Shown piece by piece: positions 31,029 to 43,957 of a DNA stretch of 64,000 nucleotides. The number at the start of each line of letters is the position of its first letter. The first letter of the stretch is position 1. A program made the position numbers and the translations under genes. Source of the DNA: Gigantopelta aegis. Taxonomy: Eukaryota; Mollusca; Gastropoda; Neomphalida; Peltospiridae. The notes under the pieces were generated by a model. It searched no databases. It was not told the DNA's origin and saw only the letters and a program-made list of their open reading frames with translations. The stretch spans positions 66,647,598-66,711,597 of the forward strand of contig NC_054701.1 in the NCBI RefSeq assembly GCF_016097555.1, given 5' to 3'.

Positions 31029-33007
31029 ACAAGATGATATAATGGACTACTCGTATGATAATGAATACATCTGAATCAACATACTGAGCCATGAGTTATT
31101 TAACAAAAACTGAACTGAGTAACAAATGCCAAGTTTTGCCACTGAAACATTTGCAGATAAAATTATACATATTTTTTCAGGTCACTGAAACAGAACAGTT
31201 TAAGGACCTCTCTATGTTAGTACCTTTGTGACACCTTTCTGGGTGGTATATGGAGACTCACCTCTAAAACCTATACCGGTATGTTAATGGGTGTTTTTTG
31301 TAGTTTAGCCTCCCTCACAAAATAATTCTCTCTAAACCCCGCTCTCAGCCCCGCCACCACCACCCTAATCTGAAATTATATAATCTCCCCTGCTTTTGAA
31401 AGCTATATATCTGCATGTGTATCTCAAACCACTTTTGCAAATCTTTACTGAAAATATATGACTACATATTTCACACTGTCCAAATAACCCAATTCTGAGA
31501 TGGAGGGTATACTTTAGTTTTTGATGTTAATAGCGTTCTAAAATCATAGATATTTCCACACTATATATGCATTTTATTGCTAATATACTGGCCTTGGTAA
31601 TAAACATAAAATTATTGACAAAGACTCCAAACCTTTATACTTATATCATTCGAAATGTGATTTTGTCAACAACAAAAAAGCCAAAAAATTGAGGGAAAAC
31701 GGGACAATGATTTAGGATCAAACTTGACAAAATAGGTTAGGTCATGCAGTTTAAAAAAAAACAAATTATTAATTTATTTTTCAAACTTCGTTCACCTGTA
31801 CAAGTCGAGATAAATTTTTACTAAATAATACTAATACTAATAATACATTTAAAAAATAATAATAATAATAATTTTATACTCATGTACATTAAAAAAGGAG
31901 AAGAAAACAGGTCGGTACTATAGGGGTTGGGTTCCTTGAAACATTGTTTTTCAGCCATATATAAAGTGTGTTGTAATTGATCAGAAATTTGGGCTAGTGC
32001 TTTATTTTGGTGGACTAGTGGAATTTACAAACCCACAGCCCTGTGGGCCGTGGCTAGTGACTTTTAAAAATATGTGTCATACCGCAGCCTTTGATATACC
32101 AGTCGTGGTGCATTGGTTGGAAAGAGAAGTAGGATCGATCCCAGACTGACCGCGCATCAAGAGAGAGCTTATCACTGGGCTACGTTTCGCCCCTGGCTTT
32201 ATTACAGTCGTGTGTTTCATTGTCCACCGAATCGCCAGCTGATAAAACATGTCATCATGCAACCATGCTTCCTATTTACCTAATAACCCCTGCCTGATAA
32301 TTCGAAGTGTTATTATGTCACTAGGAATGTTTGCTCAATTTTCAGGTAGGTAATTTCCTCATTTTTCAAACATCCATTTACAGCAATAATAGTTGAAATG
32401 TATAAATAAATGTAACATTTACACTTCCTGTAACGTCAGAGTCCAGACTCTATCTCTAATGACGTCACACGAATGCAATTTGTATGTTGTTGTCATGACA
32501 TTAGTGTCTCAGACTCTTAGAGTCTCGAGTCTAGACTCTAAAAGTTTTATAAGCAACAGGCCAGGGCACACATAAACTTGAATTTATTTTCACAGAAAAA
32601 GGTACAAAAATTGTAATGTTGTGACCCAACAGACTTTGAAATATAATCAAAGTATTTAATTTAAAATTTAAAATTTCGGACACCTGCACCGACTTCCTGT
32701 AGTATTTTCTACACATTAAAACTAATAGTTTCAATACCGCTTTTGATTTAAACATATTACAAAAATATAACTTGAAAGGGGTTGCATAATAAAAACAAAC
32801 TACATACACGGTTCGATAACGGTGTAACAGGCGAGCTTGAAACTATATACCTCACCAAATAACCAAGATATCAAAATGTAGAAACCTGATATTCTGTATT
32901 CATCAGTTCTATATTCATCAGTTATAGATGAATTATTCTAAAATTTAACTTATCTTTTCAATCATACTATGGACGACTGTCACTTTTGGGTAGTAATATC
33001 ACTTACA
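31029..33007. other. Intergenic DNA
   Basis: No gene is seen. It contains a SINE head fragment on the minus strand (about 32083-32195), an inverted copy of the 20338-20500 repeat (about 32283-32435) and a local palindrome of AGACTCTTAGAGTCT type (about 32510-32540). Confidence 0.55.
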
Positions 33008-33022
33008 TCAATAATAAATGAA

Positions 33023-33405
33023 AGAAAGAAATGTTTTATTTAACGACGCACTCAACACATTTTATTTACGGTTATATGGCGTCAGACATATGGTTAAGGA
33101 CCACACAGATTTTGAGAGGAAACCCGCTGTCGCCACTACATGGGCTACTCTTTCCGATTTGCAGCAAGGAACTTTTATTTGCGCTTCCCACAGGCCGGAT
33201 AGCAGAAACTATGTCCTTTGTTTAACCAGTTATGGATCACTGGTCGATGCAAGTGGTTTACACCCACCCACTGAGCCTTGCGGAGCACTCACTCAGGGTT
33301 TGGAATCGGTATCTGGATTAAAAATCCCATGCCTCGACTGGGATCTGAACCCAGTACCTACCAGCTTGTAGACCGATGGCCTAACCACGACGCCACCGAG
33401 GCCGG
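33023..33405 (-). repeat. SINE-1, full length with 15-bp target duplication
   Basis: A 383-bp copy in minus orientation flanked by TCAATAATAAATGAA at 33008-33022 and 33406-33420. It has a complete tRNA-like head (GGTTCAGATCCCAG-type B box on the minus strand), the core and the ACGACGCACTCAACAC tail. Confidence 0.95.
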
Positions 33406-33572
33406 TCAATAATAAATGAAGCTCAAACACAAAAACAACATGTTTCTCGGGTTACTCCAGAGTGCTTCGGAAGCTTCTGTATCGTATAAAGCTCACAAAT
33501 TCATCGATCTTGATACTTGCTTAAAGACGCCTCGGCTCAGGTAGGTGTTTTTGAAACTATACTTCAAAGTTT

Positions 33573-33930
33573 GTTTTCTTTAACGACATCACAAGAACAC
33601 ACTGATTAATTAACCATCGGGTACTGAATGTCAAACATTTGGTAGTTATGACACGTAGTCATCAGAGGAAATCCGTTACATTTTTCCCCATGCAGCAAGG
33701 GATCTTTTATAAGCACTTTCTCGCAGACAGGAAAGTCCGAAATGTAGATAAAAAAAATTCTTTTATTTAATGACACTGTTAGAGCACATCAGTTGATTTG
33801 TTAATCATCAGCTTTAGGATGTCAAAAAGTTTCAAAGGAAACTCGCTACATTTTTCCATTAGCAGCAAATGATAATTTATATAATTTCCAACATAGAGGA
33901 CAGCACATACCACGGTATTTGATATACCAG
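33573..33930 (-). repeat. Two SINE tail fragments
   Basis: 33573-33735 matches copy A 2071-2233. A second fragment at about 33755-33930 starts TTTATTTAATGACACTGTTAG and includes core pieces. Heads are missing. Confidence 0.6.
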
Positions 33931-34109
33931 TCATGAGGAAACTTGATGGAATGGGGAAAAAGCTAATTAATGGGTCCACCGATGAGGTTCGATTCTTTGA
34001 ACATTTCAAACAGCCAATTCTCCCTGTATATATGGCATGTACAGGTGTCAGTGGCTTAGTCGTGGAGCGGGGGGTGTCCTCTCTAAGACTTGTCAAAATT
34101 ACCAAATCA

Positions 34110-34110
34110 A

Positions 34111-34147
<37 letters not shown>

Positions 34148-34224
34148 CATACATACATACATACAGTATGGGTTGCCCCCCAATATGCCACCCCCACCAA
34201 AAAAAAAAAAAAGTAAAAAAAAAA

Positions 34225-34262
<38 letters not shown>
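34110..34262. repeat. TA, CATA, A-rich and AAT microsatellites
   Basis: (TA)n at about 34118-34142, (CATA)n to about 34165, A-rich at 34199-34227 and (AAT)n to about 34260. No coding meaning. Confidence 0.9.
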
Positions 34263-34263
<1 letters not shown>

Positions 34264-34649
34264 TATAAAATCCTGTTGAGGGGATTGTCTCTAAATCCAT
34301 CAATGAAATTTAAACGTTATTAACATCGTTAACAGCGGTCGTGGACTGACACATAAATTATTTAAATAAATTTTAATTGCATTGATTTATTTTAAAAAAA
34401 TAATTTAAAAAATAGGTGGCTCTTGTTTTTCTCTTGTTATTTTCCACGTAGGTTTCGAAACCAGATCTTTGAAAATAATATAATACACACGTATATGGCA
34501 CGTATATACTGAACAAAAAAGAACGAATACTGTATTATAAATAATAATTTGAAAATAGCATCATACAGTACATTGGGTAAATAGACTGTCAAAAACGGGT
34601 CACAGTGATAATTTTAATGGACACAAAAACTAATGAGAAAAAAAACCCA

Positions 34650-35275
34650 GATTGTTTTATTTAACGACAACACTGGAGCACATTGATTAATTAATCGTCG
34701 GCTATTGGATGTCAAACATTTAGTATTTCAGACTCGTAGTTATCAGAGGAAACCCGCTACATTTTTTCCTAATGCAGCAAGGGATATTTTATATGCACTT
34801 TCACACAGGCAGGAAAGCACATACCACGGCCTTTGACGAGTTGTGGTGCACCGGTTGGAACGACAAAAACCCAGTCAGTTGAATGGATCCACTGAAGTGG
34901 TTCGATCCTACGACTCAAGCACCTCAGGCGAACACTCACTTGGCTGAACTGAATTCCGCCCCTTAATAATTTAAAGTAGGCATTGCCTGTTGGTCAATCC
35001 TCAACGTTAATACAAACGTTAACAAATATCGTTATCTATTCATCTGATCGGGTCTTTTATCGTTCCGATCAGCGCACCACAAATGGACAAAGGTCGTGGT
35101 ATGTGCTTTCCTGTCTGTGGGAAAGTGCATATAAAAGATCCCTTGCTACTAATGGAAATGTGTAGCGGGTTTCCTCTCTAAGACTATATGTCAAAATTAC
35201 CAAATGTTTGACATCCAACAGCCGATGATTAATAAATCAATGTGCTCTAGTGTTGTCGTTAAACAAAATAAACTT
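34650..35275. repeat. SINE pair, copy B
   Basis: A minus-strand copy at 34650-34940 and a plus-strand copy at about 34983-35275. They correspond to 2592-3212 in copy A; the left one keeps its full tail here. Confidence 0.65.
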
Positions 35276-35517
35276 TTAACTTTCATGTATACAGTATAGT
35301 AGACTGTTAATAGACTGTCAAAACGGCTTACAGTGTTTACAAGACATTTACAATTTCAATAGACAAAAAAACTAAAAACTCAATAATTTATAATAAAATA
35401 ATGAAAACTAAATTAATATTAGCGTTTCTTTTCTTGTTCGGTATGTTATATAGACGGTTGAGCTGTTTAATTTTAGAAAATAAAAATAACAAGTTTCTAT
35501 TATATTTTACAGGAAAA

Positions 35518-35642
35518 ATGTCCGTGATGTTTGCACTCTTGTGACATGCGGCGTTTATTGTACACGCGAATACAGCTGTAGCGCCTTTGTGTACCACGGG
35601 TTGACAAAACACTGCGAACTTTATGGCGAGAGACAAAACAAG
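35518..35642 (+). pseudogene. Host-gene exon 1, copy B, decayed
   Basis: Matches 3455-3718 but has lost about 140 bp, including most of the signal peptide: the ATG runs into ATGTTTG then CACTCTTGTGA, so it stops after eight codons. The cysteine-rich part and the AAG|GTAAGT donor survive. Confidence 0.85.
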
Positions 35643-35724
35643 GTAAGTGTGGATAAAGAACACAACACAAGGGATCGAACCACCTCAATGTACACATTCT
35701 CTGACTGGGTTTATCCACGTCCCA

Positions 35725-35935
35725 CCCAGTGCCCCACGACTGGTATATCGAAGGTCGTGGTATGTTTTGTCCTGTCTGTGTGGAAAGGGCATATAACGGA
35801 TCCCTTGCTGCTAATGAAAAACGGTAGCGGGTTTTCTCTGAGACTGCGTGTCAAAACATTTCCAAATGTTTGACACCCAATAGCCGTGAATTAATAATTC
35901 AATGTGCTCTAGTGGTGTCACGAATGACCGACTAC
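35725..35935 (+). repeat. Intronic SINE fragment, copy B
   Basis: Counterpart of 3790-4012: core CCCACGACTGGTATATCG, tail AATTCAATGTGCTCTAGTGG. Confidence 0.7.
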
Positions 35936-35959
35936 CATTTGTGTTACGAGTTTGATAAC

Positions 35960-36173
35960 GAATCTAACGAACAGAACAGAACTTTATTCAACTCAGATCA
36001 ACATATGGTGATACACTGAGTTGGTTTACAAACATATTATACAGAGAGCTGCACTAAACCCTTGACAAAAATATAAACTGCACTCACACTCACACACACA
36101 CACACACACACACACATACTGTTATAATACCTATCGTGTGTATGTGTGTGTGTATGTGTGTGTATATATGTGT

Positions 36174-36207
<34 letters not shown>

Positions 36208-36725
36208 TTTATATGTTTGTCAAGCGACTACAAGTCCTGAATCAACAATATATTGTTCGCAGTTTTTCAGGTAAATATAGAAGATAATTTGGCATGAAAG
36301 GGTCGATTTGAAAATTCTGTATGTGGAACATTTCGGATATGAATTTAAATTATCATTCCAAGCCTGTCTATACTGATCTCGTAGTCTTTGACTTACAATA
36401 TGAGTGAATGCTTTCTTACTTGTAATATTTTGATTTAACCAATAATTTCCCAAGCCTAACATGTTCAGGGTATCTTTTATATTAATTAACCATTTAAATC
36501 TATATCCATGATTAATAGTTTCACATATCATGATTCTGTATAATATTGCTGATATTTTAGAGGCCTTTCCAGTTATGAGTGCGGCCCAAACATTTTGCAT
36601 CCTGGTATTAATCTTAATACCTAGGGGGAAAACTCCCAATTCACCATAAATCATAGGGAGTGGGGTACTCTTTCTAAGTATCGGTCTGTCCCTTAAGCAA
36701 TTTAATTGAATTTGTTGAATCAATG
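35960..36725 (-). mobile_element. LINE 3' fragment, copy B
   Basis: 36723 to 36232 on the minus strand repeats the C-terminal LINE coding piece of copy A (MIYGELGVFPLGIKINTRM...). The distal 3' part has been replaced by an inverted repeat with CA/TG tracts (36061-36228). Confidence 0.7.
36061..36228. repeat. Inverted repeat around CA/TG tracts
   Basis: Left arm CTTGACAAAAATATAAACTG (36061) is mirrored by GTTTATATGTTTGTCAAG (about 36208-36226), enclosing (CA)n and (TG)n. Copy A has only the left arm, so copy B gained an inverted segment and lost about 340 bp of LINE sequence. Confidence 0.75.
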
Positions 36726-39236
36726 TTTAATGACAACCCCAAGCGGCCAAGGGCATGTGCAGAGATTTCGGGGGTCATATAATAATAAACTAAAAAAACC
36801 CCAAACATTTCTTTACAGATAGATACGGCTGTTGACAACATAACGCACGGAGCTAGTTGTTGGGTCCGGATGAAACTGCTTTATCGAATAAAGAAATGAA
36901 ACAAAACGGTAATGTAATAACTAATGATTGTGGGTGCTGCGTGTGTTGACTTTCAAGTGGCCATTACTGTAAATCATGAAAATATTACCAGGGCCATAGC
37001 TAGGATTGTTTTGTTTTCTTTAAGTTTCTATAATGCATTCCGGATTTTTTTCTGTGGGGCAACTGCCCCCTTGCCCCAACCCCCACCCCCCTCCGCTAGC
37101 TACGGCCCTGAATGCGTCTGATTTTATTGCGTTAGGACTAGTGCAGGGCGCACATTAAGTCAATAATTTCCTTAATGTGCAGAGCGAATTGCTTCCCTCT
37201 ATTTAGCAAATTTAAAATGGCGTGGAAATTGTTTATGTTTTTGATGGAAGATTTATTTTGTTAATAATGGTGTCATTAGGCCTACTTTAATCGGGATTTT
37301 GTGAGTACGGAAGGTTATATATTTTTGGTTTGTGTGTTCATTTGTTGCACCATTTCGGTTGAGAAATGGTTGAAACATGGTGCCACAAGTTTTGAATACC
37401 AGCTGTATATAGTAGTGGTGTTCCAATGATCTATTATAATCGAAAATTTATCGGATTGGCTTTTATGACGTGATGATTGATTATAAAAATCCACAATCGA
37501 TTGTGTGGGAAAATGTTAACTACAACTCTTCCTCCATATTAGATGATAAAATTATGCAAATATACAATGGTTTGGGTTTGTTTTCATGTGTACATAAAGA
37601 AAAACTATAATAAATAGTTAATAAAAGTACAATTAGCCATTTGCAGGGTCCACACGACAATACGTACATGGTCGTTATAATTCTAAGCCTTCTTATGGTC
37701 ATGGAATTCTAACCGATTTTTGGTTTGTGTGTCGAAAGTTGATCGGTTGGTGCCAATCGATTATAACCGATGATCGATCATGAAATCCAAACCGATTCTC
37801 ATCATTAATATATAGGGTATCTAAGGCCAAAAGAATGAAAGTTATAGATTTGCGTCGGAACAATTTTAAAAACACATGAGGCTTTTTTTCGTTATTCATT
37901 ATTCATATTGATCTATTATTTCCATAGTAGATTCAAGTCCAAATGACGTCTTTGACATATTTGAAGGTGGACGTGCGAGAGCCGAAGTTTTCCATTGGTC
38001 TATTCGATGTGCTGAAACAGAAGGACCAATCACATCGTTCCACACATCAAGAGTTCGGCAATTCTCGTAGACATTACCACTATTGACAATAATATAGACG
38101 ATTTGAAACTTGAATTTGTGTGATGATCATTAAGTGCCTTTTTTGTGCAAATAATGAAACATTTTTTAAATAATGAAAATTTTCAGCGGTACCTTTCACG
38201 GCATGCGGGCGGTGGACGCAAATATATAACTTTCATTCTCATGGCCCAAAAATAATGGGACGTAGAAAGAACCACACTTTCTACGTCCCTTCGGACTACG
38301 TTGGGGCAGGTACACACTAAAATGTGTATTTTTATTAATGCGTCTGGCAAATGCAACTTTCAAAGATCACACTGCAAACTAAAACATCATGAGTTGTTTT
38401 CACAGAGTTTACTCTAGTTTTAGCTCACATCAACTTAACATCAGCAGATGGCATTTGTTTTAACAGTCCAACCACTGGAAGCTAAGCCATTTGTATTAGT
38501 CGGTAGTAATTTCCTGTACATCTTATGCAGAGCACCACAAGGCACTAATGTTTTTATAAACAAATGAAACACTATACAAATTAAACCCTGAAATGTGTAT
38601 GCTATTCTCGGGGGGGGGGGCAACTTCCCCCCCCCCCCCCCCGAAGGGTACGGCCCTGCAGAATGCATTCCTTTTACGTCTGTGTTATCTTGTTCACTAC
38701 ATGATTACTTTCTAATGAAATAAAATAGCACTGTCATTCTGTTAAACAGATATACACGATTGGTTGTGGGGGTTTTGTTTTCTAATTTTGTTTTGTTTTG
38801 GGGTTGTTGGGGACTTTTTGGGAGAGGGGGTTGTTGTTGAAAAGGAATTGGCTTTTTAGCAACAAATGGGCACAAAGTTAAGGTGTCTAACAAATGCCAC
38901 AGGGTCATAAATATGCCCACGTTTCCCAGTAGTTAATCACCATAATAATACTTAAACCAAGCAATTTGAACGACAAAACTGTTATCCGCAACCAAGACCG
39001 TAGCTCTGCATAATGCAGAGTCGAATGGGCAAGCAATAAGAAAGTTAATATTTAAAAAGTTAAATACAACTATCCTAAACATTAATAGGGTATTTTTCAG
39101 ATAAAATTAGTCCATTGTGAAAAAATATTATACAACCTAAGTTTGTACATGAGGTAGGGTAAGAATACATATTGACACCAGGAACATATTTTAAAAAATA
39201 TATACTTTTTTAAATGCACAATTACCTTTATTTTCA
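36726..39236. other. Intron/intergenic DNA of copy B
   Basis: Aligns with 5175-7306. It includes the MITE at about 36990-37111 and an extra segment at 38360-38630 that ends in a G/C homopolymer hairpin (about 38610-38642). No gene. Confidence 0.55.
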
Positions 39237-39237
39237 G

Positions 39238-39589
39238 CCTGAAATGTGCGCATACAGGGATAGTTCTGTACAACATGTCCGGGACTGTCATATGGCAATA
39301 CGAAACAGCCAGAGTGATTCTGTTTGTCACGTTTGACGGGATGGGGAATATTATATTAGTGAACGACAAAGACAAATCGGTGGAACTGATTTCAGGAAAA
39401 GGTGAATTCCTAAAGACTATTTTGAAGAGAAATTCTAACTGGAATTATCAACGCTCCTATATAACATTTGATAAAGAGGGAGATTTATACATGTCTGACA
39501 AAGTCCAATTTAATTTATATCTTTCATTTTCAATGATTAAGTTCGGCATAACATTACTGAATCATGATAGTCCACGGTGCTGTATTTGA
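39238..39589 (+). pseudogene. Host-gene propeller exon, copy B, deleted and frameshifted
   Basis: The acceptor TTATTTTCAG is kept. After about 20 bases the sequence jumps to the part matching copy A from about 7822: roughly 500 bp are gone, with a short TACA microhomology at the join. A 2-bp loss near 39502 shifts the last codons, so the end reads through to 39589. It cannot encode the propeller. Confidence 0.85.
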
Positions 39590-40096
39590 GGGTGGGGGTC
39601 GAGGTTATTGCACTTTGCATGGCGTAGTGGAACATGATTTATTAACTACATGTATATAATATAAATACAAATCAAACGTACGTCAGTTGAGCGAAAACAT
39701 TATCGTGAGCTTCATTTTTATTTTTTTAAGCCACTGGCCCATCGGGCTCCTGGGTTTTCATTTGTAGCTATTCCTGGGCGTCGGGCTAGTGGATTTGTCG
39801 AACTCTGGATTAGATTACAACCAAAACTTTTCAAAACATAACTGTCCAGTGTTTTATCAAAACATATATATGTTTTATGTTTGTTGTGCCAAATGTTTAT
39901 TAATAATCTAAGGCAAATTACAAAATGGTGTCCTCAACAAGACAACAATCAGTGTTTGTATATAACATTTTTGAGGCATAAATATATATAACAACTTTGA
40001 GGTCTTAATCTTGTTAGATGTCGTATAAATTAATGGTTATAATAGTAAAATTGTTCGGTTAAGAAATATAGAATGCATTCATAATTTTAATGAATA

Positions 40097-40443
40097 TATA
40101 CTAACACACAATGAAAACGCAAAACAGATATTTTTCAATATTTTGTTGTGTTTAATGAAAAATATATTTATTGGACTTAAAATAACAATTTATGAGATTT
40201 ATGATTGGTACTTTTGTCTGGGTTTTAATCCTGGTTTTGTTCTCGTTACACATACAATAGCAGAAACACACAGAATGGTGTGAAATGCGTTCACTACATG
40301 CTTAATCATGCTGCATGCAATGCACGTGAAATGCCAGTATGTGGACACATAAAAGTCACGTAACGGTGTCATATTCCTCGTCACATTAAGAATGCCACAA
40401 CTCACAGAAGAACAAAGGGAGCGAGCGATGGGCATGGTTCAAT

Positions 40444-40489
<46 letters not shown>

Positions 40490-41582
40490 TCGCAAAGCCA
40501 AGTTGCTAGGACCTTCAGAGTCCATCCATCAACTATTGGACGGCTTGTTGAACATCATCAACAGACCGGGAGTGTCCGTGATCGACCTCGACCTGGTCAA
40601 CGTCCCGTTACAACCCCACGCCAAGATCGGCAGATTCGACGACACGACCTTCGTGACCGGTTCAGAACTGCGACGATGACAGCAAGCAACACGATAGGAC
40701 GTCATGGAAGGCCTATCCATCCGATGACGGTCATCCGTAGACTCAGAACGGCTGGACTCGGATGCAGACGCCCGTACAACGGTATCATCATGACACCGCG
40801 ACATCGTGCTGCTAGACTACAGTTTGCCCTCCAGAATGGTAATCATCCACCAGCCTTTTACCGGAGCACTGTTTTCTCAGATAAGTCCCGTTTCTTTGTC
40901 TCCTTTGCTGATGGAAGAGCACGTGTGTACAGGAGACTCTATGAACGGTACGCTGACGGATGTGTGAGGGAACGTGATCGGTTTGGCGACGGTTTTCTGA
41001 TGTTATGGGGGCCAATCAACTGTGATTTCAGGAGTGATCTCATCATCATTGTCCACGATGCCCTTACAGCCCAGCGTTATGTTGACGTTATTCAAAGACT
41101 AATTCTCCAGCCACTTTTGCGCCATCACCGAAGACCAAGATTTCCCCTTCTGTTTCAACAAGACAATGCCCGTCCACATACTGCAAGAATTACCCAGGCA
41201 TTCCTGCAACAAGCCGGTATCACCGTTATGAACTGGCCCGCCGTTTCACCGGATTTGAACCCAATTGAACACATGTGGGATGAGTTAGGATGTCGTGTAC
41301 GGCACCGCCAGCCACCACCGCGTAACGTGGCTGAGCTTGCACAGGCTTTGCAGGAGGAGTCGAGGAACATTCCTGTGGCTTATTTGAGATGTTTGTTCCA
41401 ATTCTTTCCCCATCGTCTTCACGCATGCTCACGGGCCAATGGTAGACACACCAAATACTGACCTTGATATCTCATGAATACCAGTCATTAATGTCGCATT
41501 ACATTATCCATCAATTCATTAATAGTTTGTCGTTATTTGCAATGAAAAGTTGTTTTTGCGTTTTCATTGTGTGTCAATATAT
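40097..41582 (+). mobile_element. Second Tc1/mariner element, copy B
   Basis: TIRs TATATACTAACACACAATG and the mirrored CATTGTGTGTCAATATATA at about 40097 and 41582, flanked by TA-rich DNA. Uninterrupted partner of the element split by the Polinton in copy A. Confidence 0.85.
40392..41461 (+). pseudogene. Tc1/mariner transposase with a G43 tract (copy B)
   Basis: The ATG at 40392 encodes MPQLTEEQRERAMGMVQ and then runs into 43 consecutive G (40444-40486), which throw the frame. The rest of the gene is open in another frame from the tract to TGA at 41461. That part keeps the helix-turn-helix region, first Asp in VFSDKSRF (Lys where Glu is usual), second Asp in QQDNARPHTA and Glu in SPDLNPIEHMWDEL. 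In copy A the same place reads CAAGGGCGGACTTCG, so the G tract expanded here. A length change in the tract would decide the frame, so the true length matters. Confidence 0.85.
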
Positions 41583-42634
41583 ATAAACAAAACTACTTCC
41601 AATTCAGTCTTCAAAAATCATAAAAAAAGGGTATTAACAAATAATCCGTGATTGTGAGTAATGGCGTAGCCAGAATTTTATAGTTAGGGCTACAGGCAAA
41701 TTATATAAAAAGTGATGGGGAAAGAAGTGTGCTCGGAAATGGGGGTAGCCCAAGGCATGTCTCCTCCTGGTTAACCCAGTGTTACGAGTGGGTTAAGTTC
41801 TGTCTTGATTTCTTTGCTTGATTTAACCTCATTTTTAGGACATATCTGTGAATGTGACCACACTTTAGCAAGTTTATCTATTTAATAAAGATCCCACAAA
41901 GTATAAATACAATCCATATTTCTTCGTCTTACTGATGTGAACGATGTCGGAAATCTGCTAAATATACGTACTATTGCGCAGTCGTCGCATACACAGAAGC
42001 ACGCTGTCCTGGGCACACACCTCAGCTATTTGGGATGTCTGTCCAGGAGTCTGGGTTAGTTGGTTGTGGTTAGTGAGAAAGAAGAGCGTGTAGTGGTCTT
42101 ACACCTACTCATTAAGTCGTTAAAACTTGCTCTGGTGGGAGCCGATACCGGGCTGCGTGTACCTACCAGCCTTATGTCCGATAGCTTAACCACGATACCA
42201 CCGAGGCAGGTTGCATTAAATGTGTTCCAGGTGTGTAGATTATAACCACACTTACCGGCCATTTTGACGGGTTGAAACTATTTGGCATGTTTTCTTTTTA
42301 TAAATGTAGTTAATTTTGGCGAGCATATAAATGTATATTATATGTGACAGCAGGGTCGAATAGTTATTTTAGTTTAACCATTTTTCAGAATATTTCAACT
42401 TTAAAATGACTGTGTTAATCTAGAAAAAATTATGAATTTTCAGCCAGTTTATAAATTAACTACATGTAATTCACTCGGGCACTTTCGCAAACTGCGTAGA
42501 TATGATTTTGCAAACTGAATAATTTTAGACATTTGACTGTAACATAATGTAAGTATACGAATACAGGTCACATTTATGGGTGATTGGTTGCTGGATATGC
42601 GTTCCAGTATGGACTACATCATAAAGTGTGTACA
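41583..42634. other. Non-coding flank with SINE-3 (copy B)
   Basis: Aligns with 19184-20260. SINE-3 is at about 42048-42214 on the minus strand, with a fuller tRNA-like head (CATAAGGCTGGTAGGTAC) than copy A. Confidence 0.6.
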
Positions 42635-43682
42635 CTGGTGGCACCTAAGTCTGCGCACCTAAGCATTCGTGTTATATTTTAAAGTTAAAATATTTCTTTA
42701 AAAATATTTGTTTCACCGCCACAGTACAATGGAACAATAAACGTGTTACAACTAAAGTTATTTTAATTTTAATGTTTTTCAAACTCAAGTAATGAGCGCA
42801 TTTTTAGTGGGACCTCTTTGCATTTACTGGCCTACGTGACGGCACATAAGTCTGCGCAGCAAACATTAAAACAACCACTTCTGTCGCTAATGTTTACATA
42901 AAACAGCAACAAACAATGGATCCGACTTTTTATAAGTTCTAAATAACAAACACTTCCTGTTATAGTCTGTTTCAGAAACATTTAGATTGTACAAATGAGA
43001 TAAATATAAATGGTGTTCCATGCTCCTTAGTTTGGACAACACAACATGACAATATAGAAAAAGCCAATGTAAAAATATTTGATCATTATTCAACAAATAT
43101 TGTGTTATTAACTGTGTAACTGAGCACAAATAGTGTTCGTTAGACACATAGGACAATCAATGATAATTTTGAAACAGACTATAGCTAAAATAGGTCATGC
43201 TGTAAGTGCAATCTTCAAAGTCTGTGTGCAGCCATTTTGCATTGTGTCACTCGGAGGGAAATTCAAAGTATGCTTGGATGTTTACGTTAATAGATTAAAT
43301 AAGACATTCATTTTATTTATGGATTGATAAATTACAATAAGGTATATATTGCAGCTTCTATGTAAATTTATGTAAGTTGATATGCAAGGTTGATCATTAC
43401 AACGTTGACAGACACGTGTTGACAGGTGATAGAAAAACACGTTGATAGAGGCTGGAAAAAGTATACTTTTAGTGCATTAATTCAGAGTTTTTTTCAATAA
43501 AAGTGTTATCGACCAGTTTTATACATATATTCACAATCAAGATGTGTTGTTTTAACAACGGTTTTGTGAATTAAATTAACGTTGTTTGTTTGTTTACAAA
43601 CATACCCCGACACTTGTTTCAAGACGTAACGTTGTTAACGTGCGCAGACTTTTGTGCCGCGCAGACTAAGGTGACATGAGTA
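42635..43682. mobile_element. 1.05-kb non-coding TIR element unique to copy B
   Basis: Ends are imperfect inverted repeats centred on CACCTAAGTCTGCGC (42650) and GCGCAGACTAAGGTGAC (43659-43675). The motif AAGTCTGCGC also occurs at 42846 and inverted at 43640, so each end has two copies. It is flanked by TACA (42631-42634 and 43683-43686). Copy A shows the empty site GTGTGTACATAGCAC. No meaningful reading frame. Confidence 0.85.
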
Positions 43683-43957
43683 TACATAGCACAGTAATAA
43701 AAAATTAAAAAATTAAAAATTTTTTAAACTTTACAAAAAATGGTATATATATATAATTTGACGTTACAGGAAGTGTAAATGTTATATTTATTTATGCAGT
43801 TCAACAATTATTGCTGTAAAAGGAGGGAAAATGAGGAAACGACCAACCTGGGAAATTGAGTCATGAGCACAACTCATTTCCTAGTGACATAATAACACTT
43901 CGAGTTATTATACTGACCTACATTCTGCCTCCTGGCTTTAATCAAGTTAAAGGGTTT

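Noticed and set aside
33031..33371. Conserved reading frames that recur in many places (MFYLTTHSTHFIYGYMASDIW type)
   Set aside because: They are SINE-1 sequence, not a protein family; recurrence comes from the repeat.
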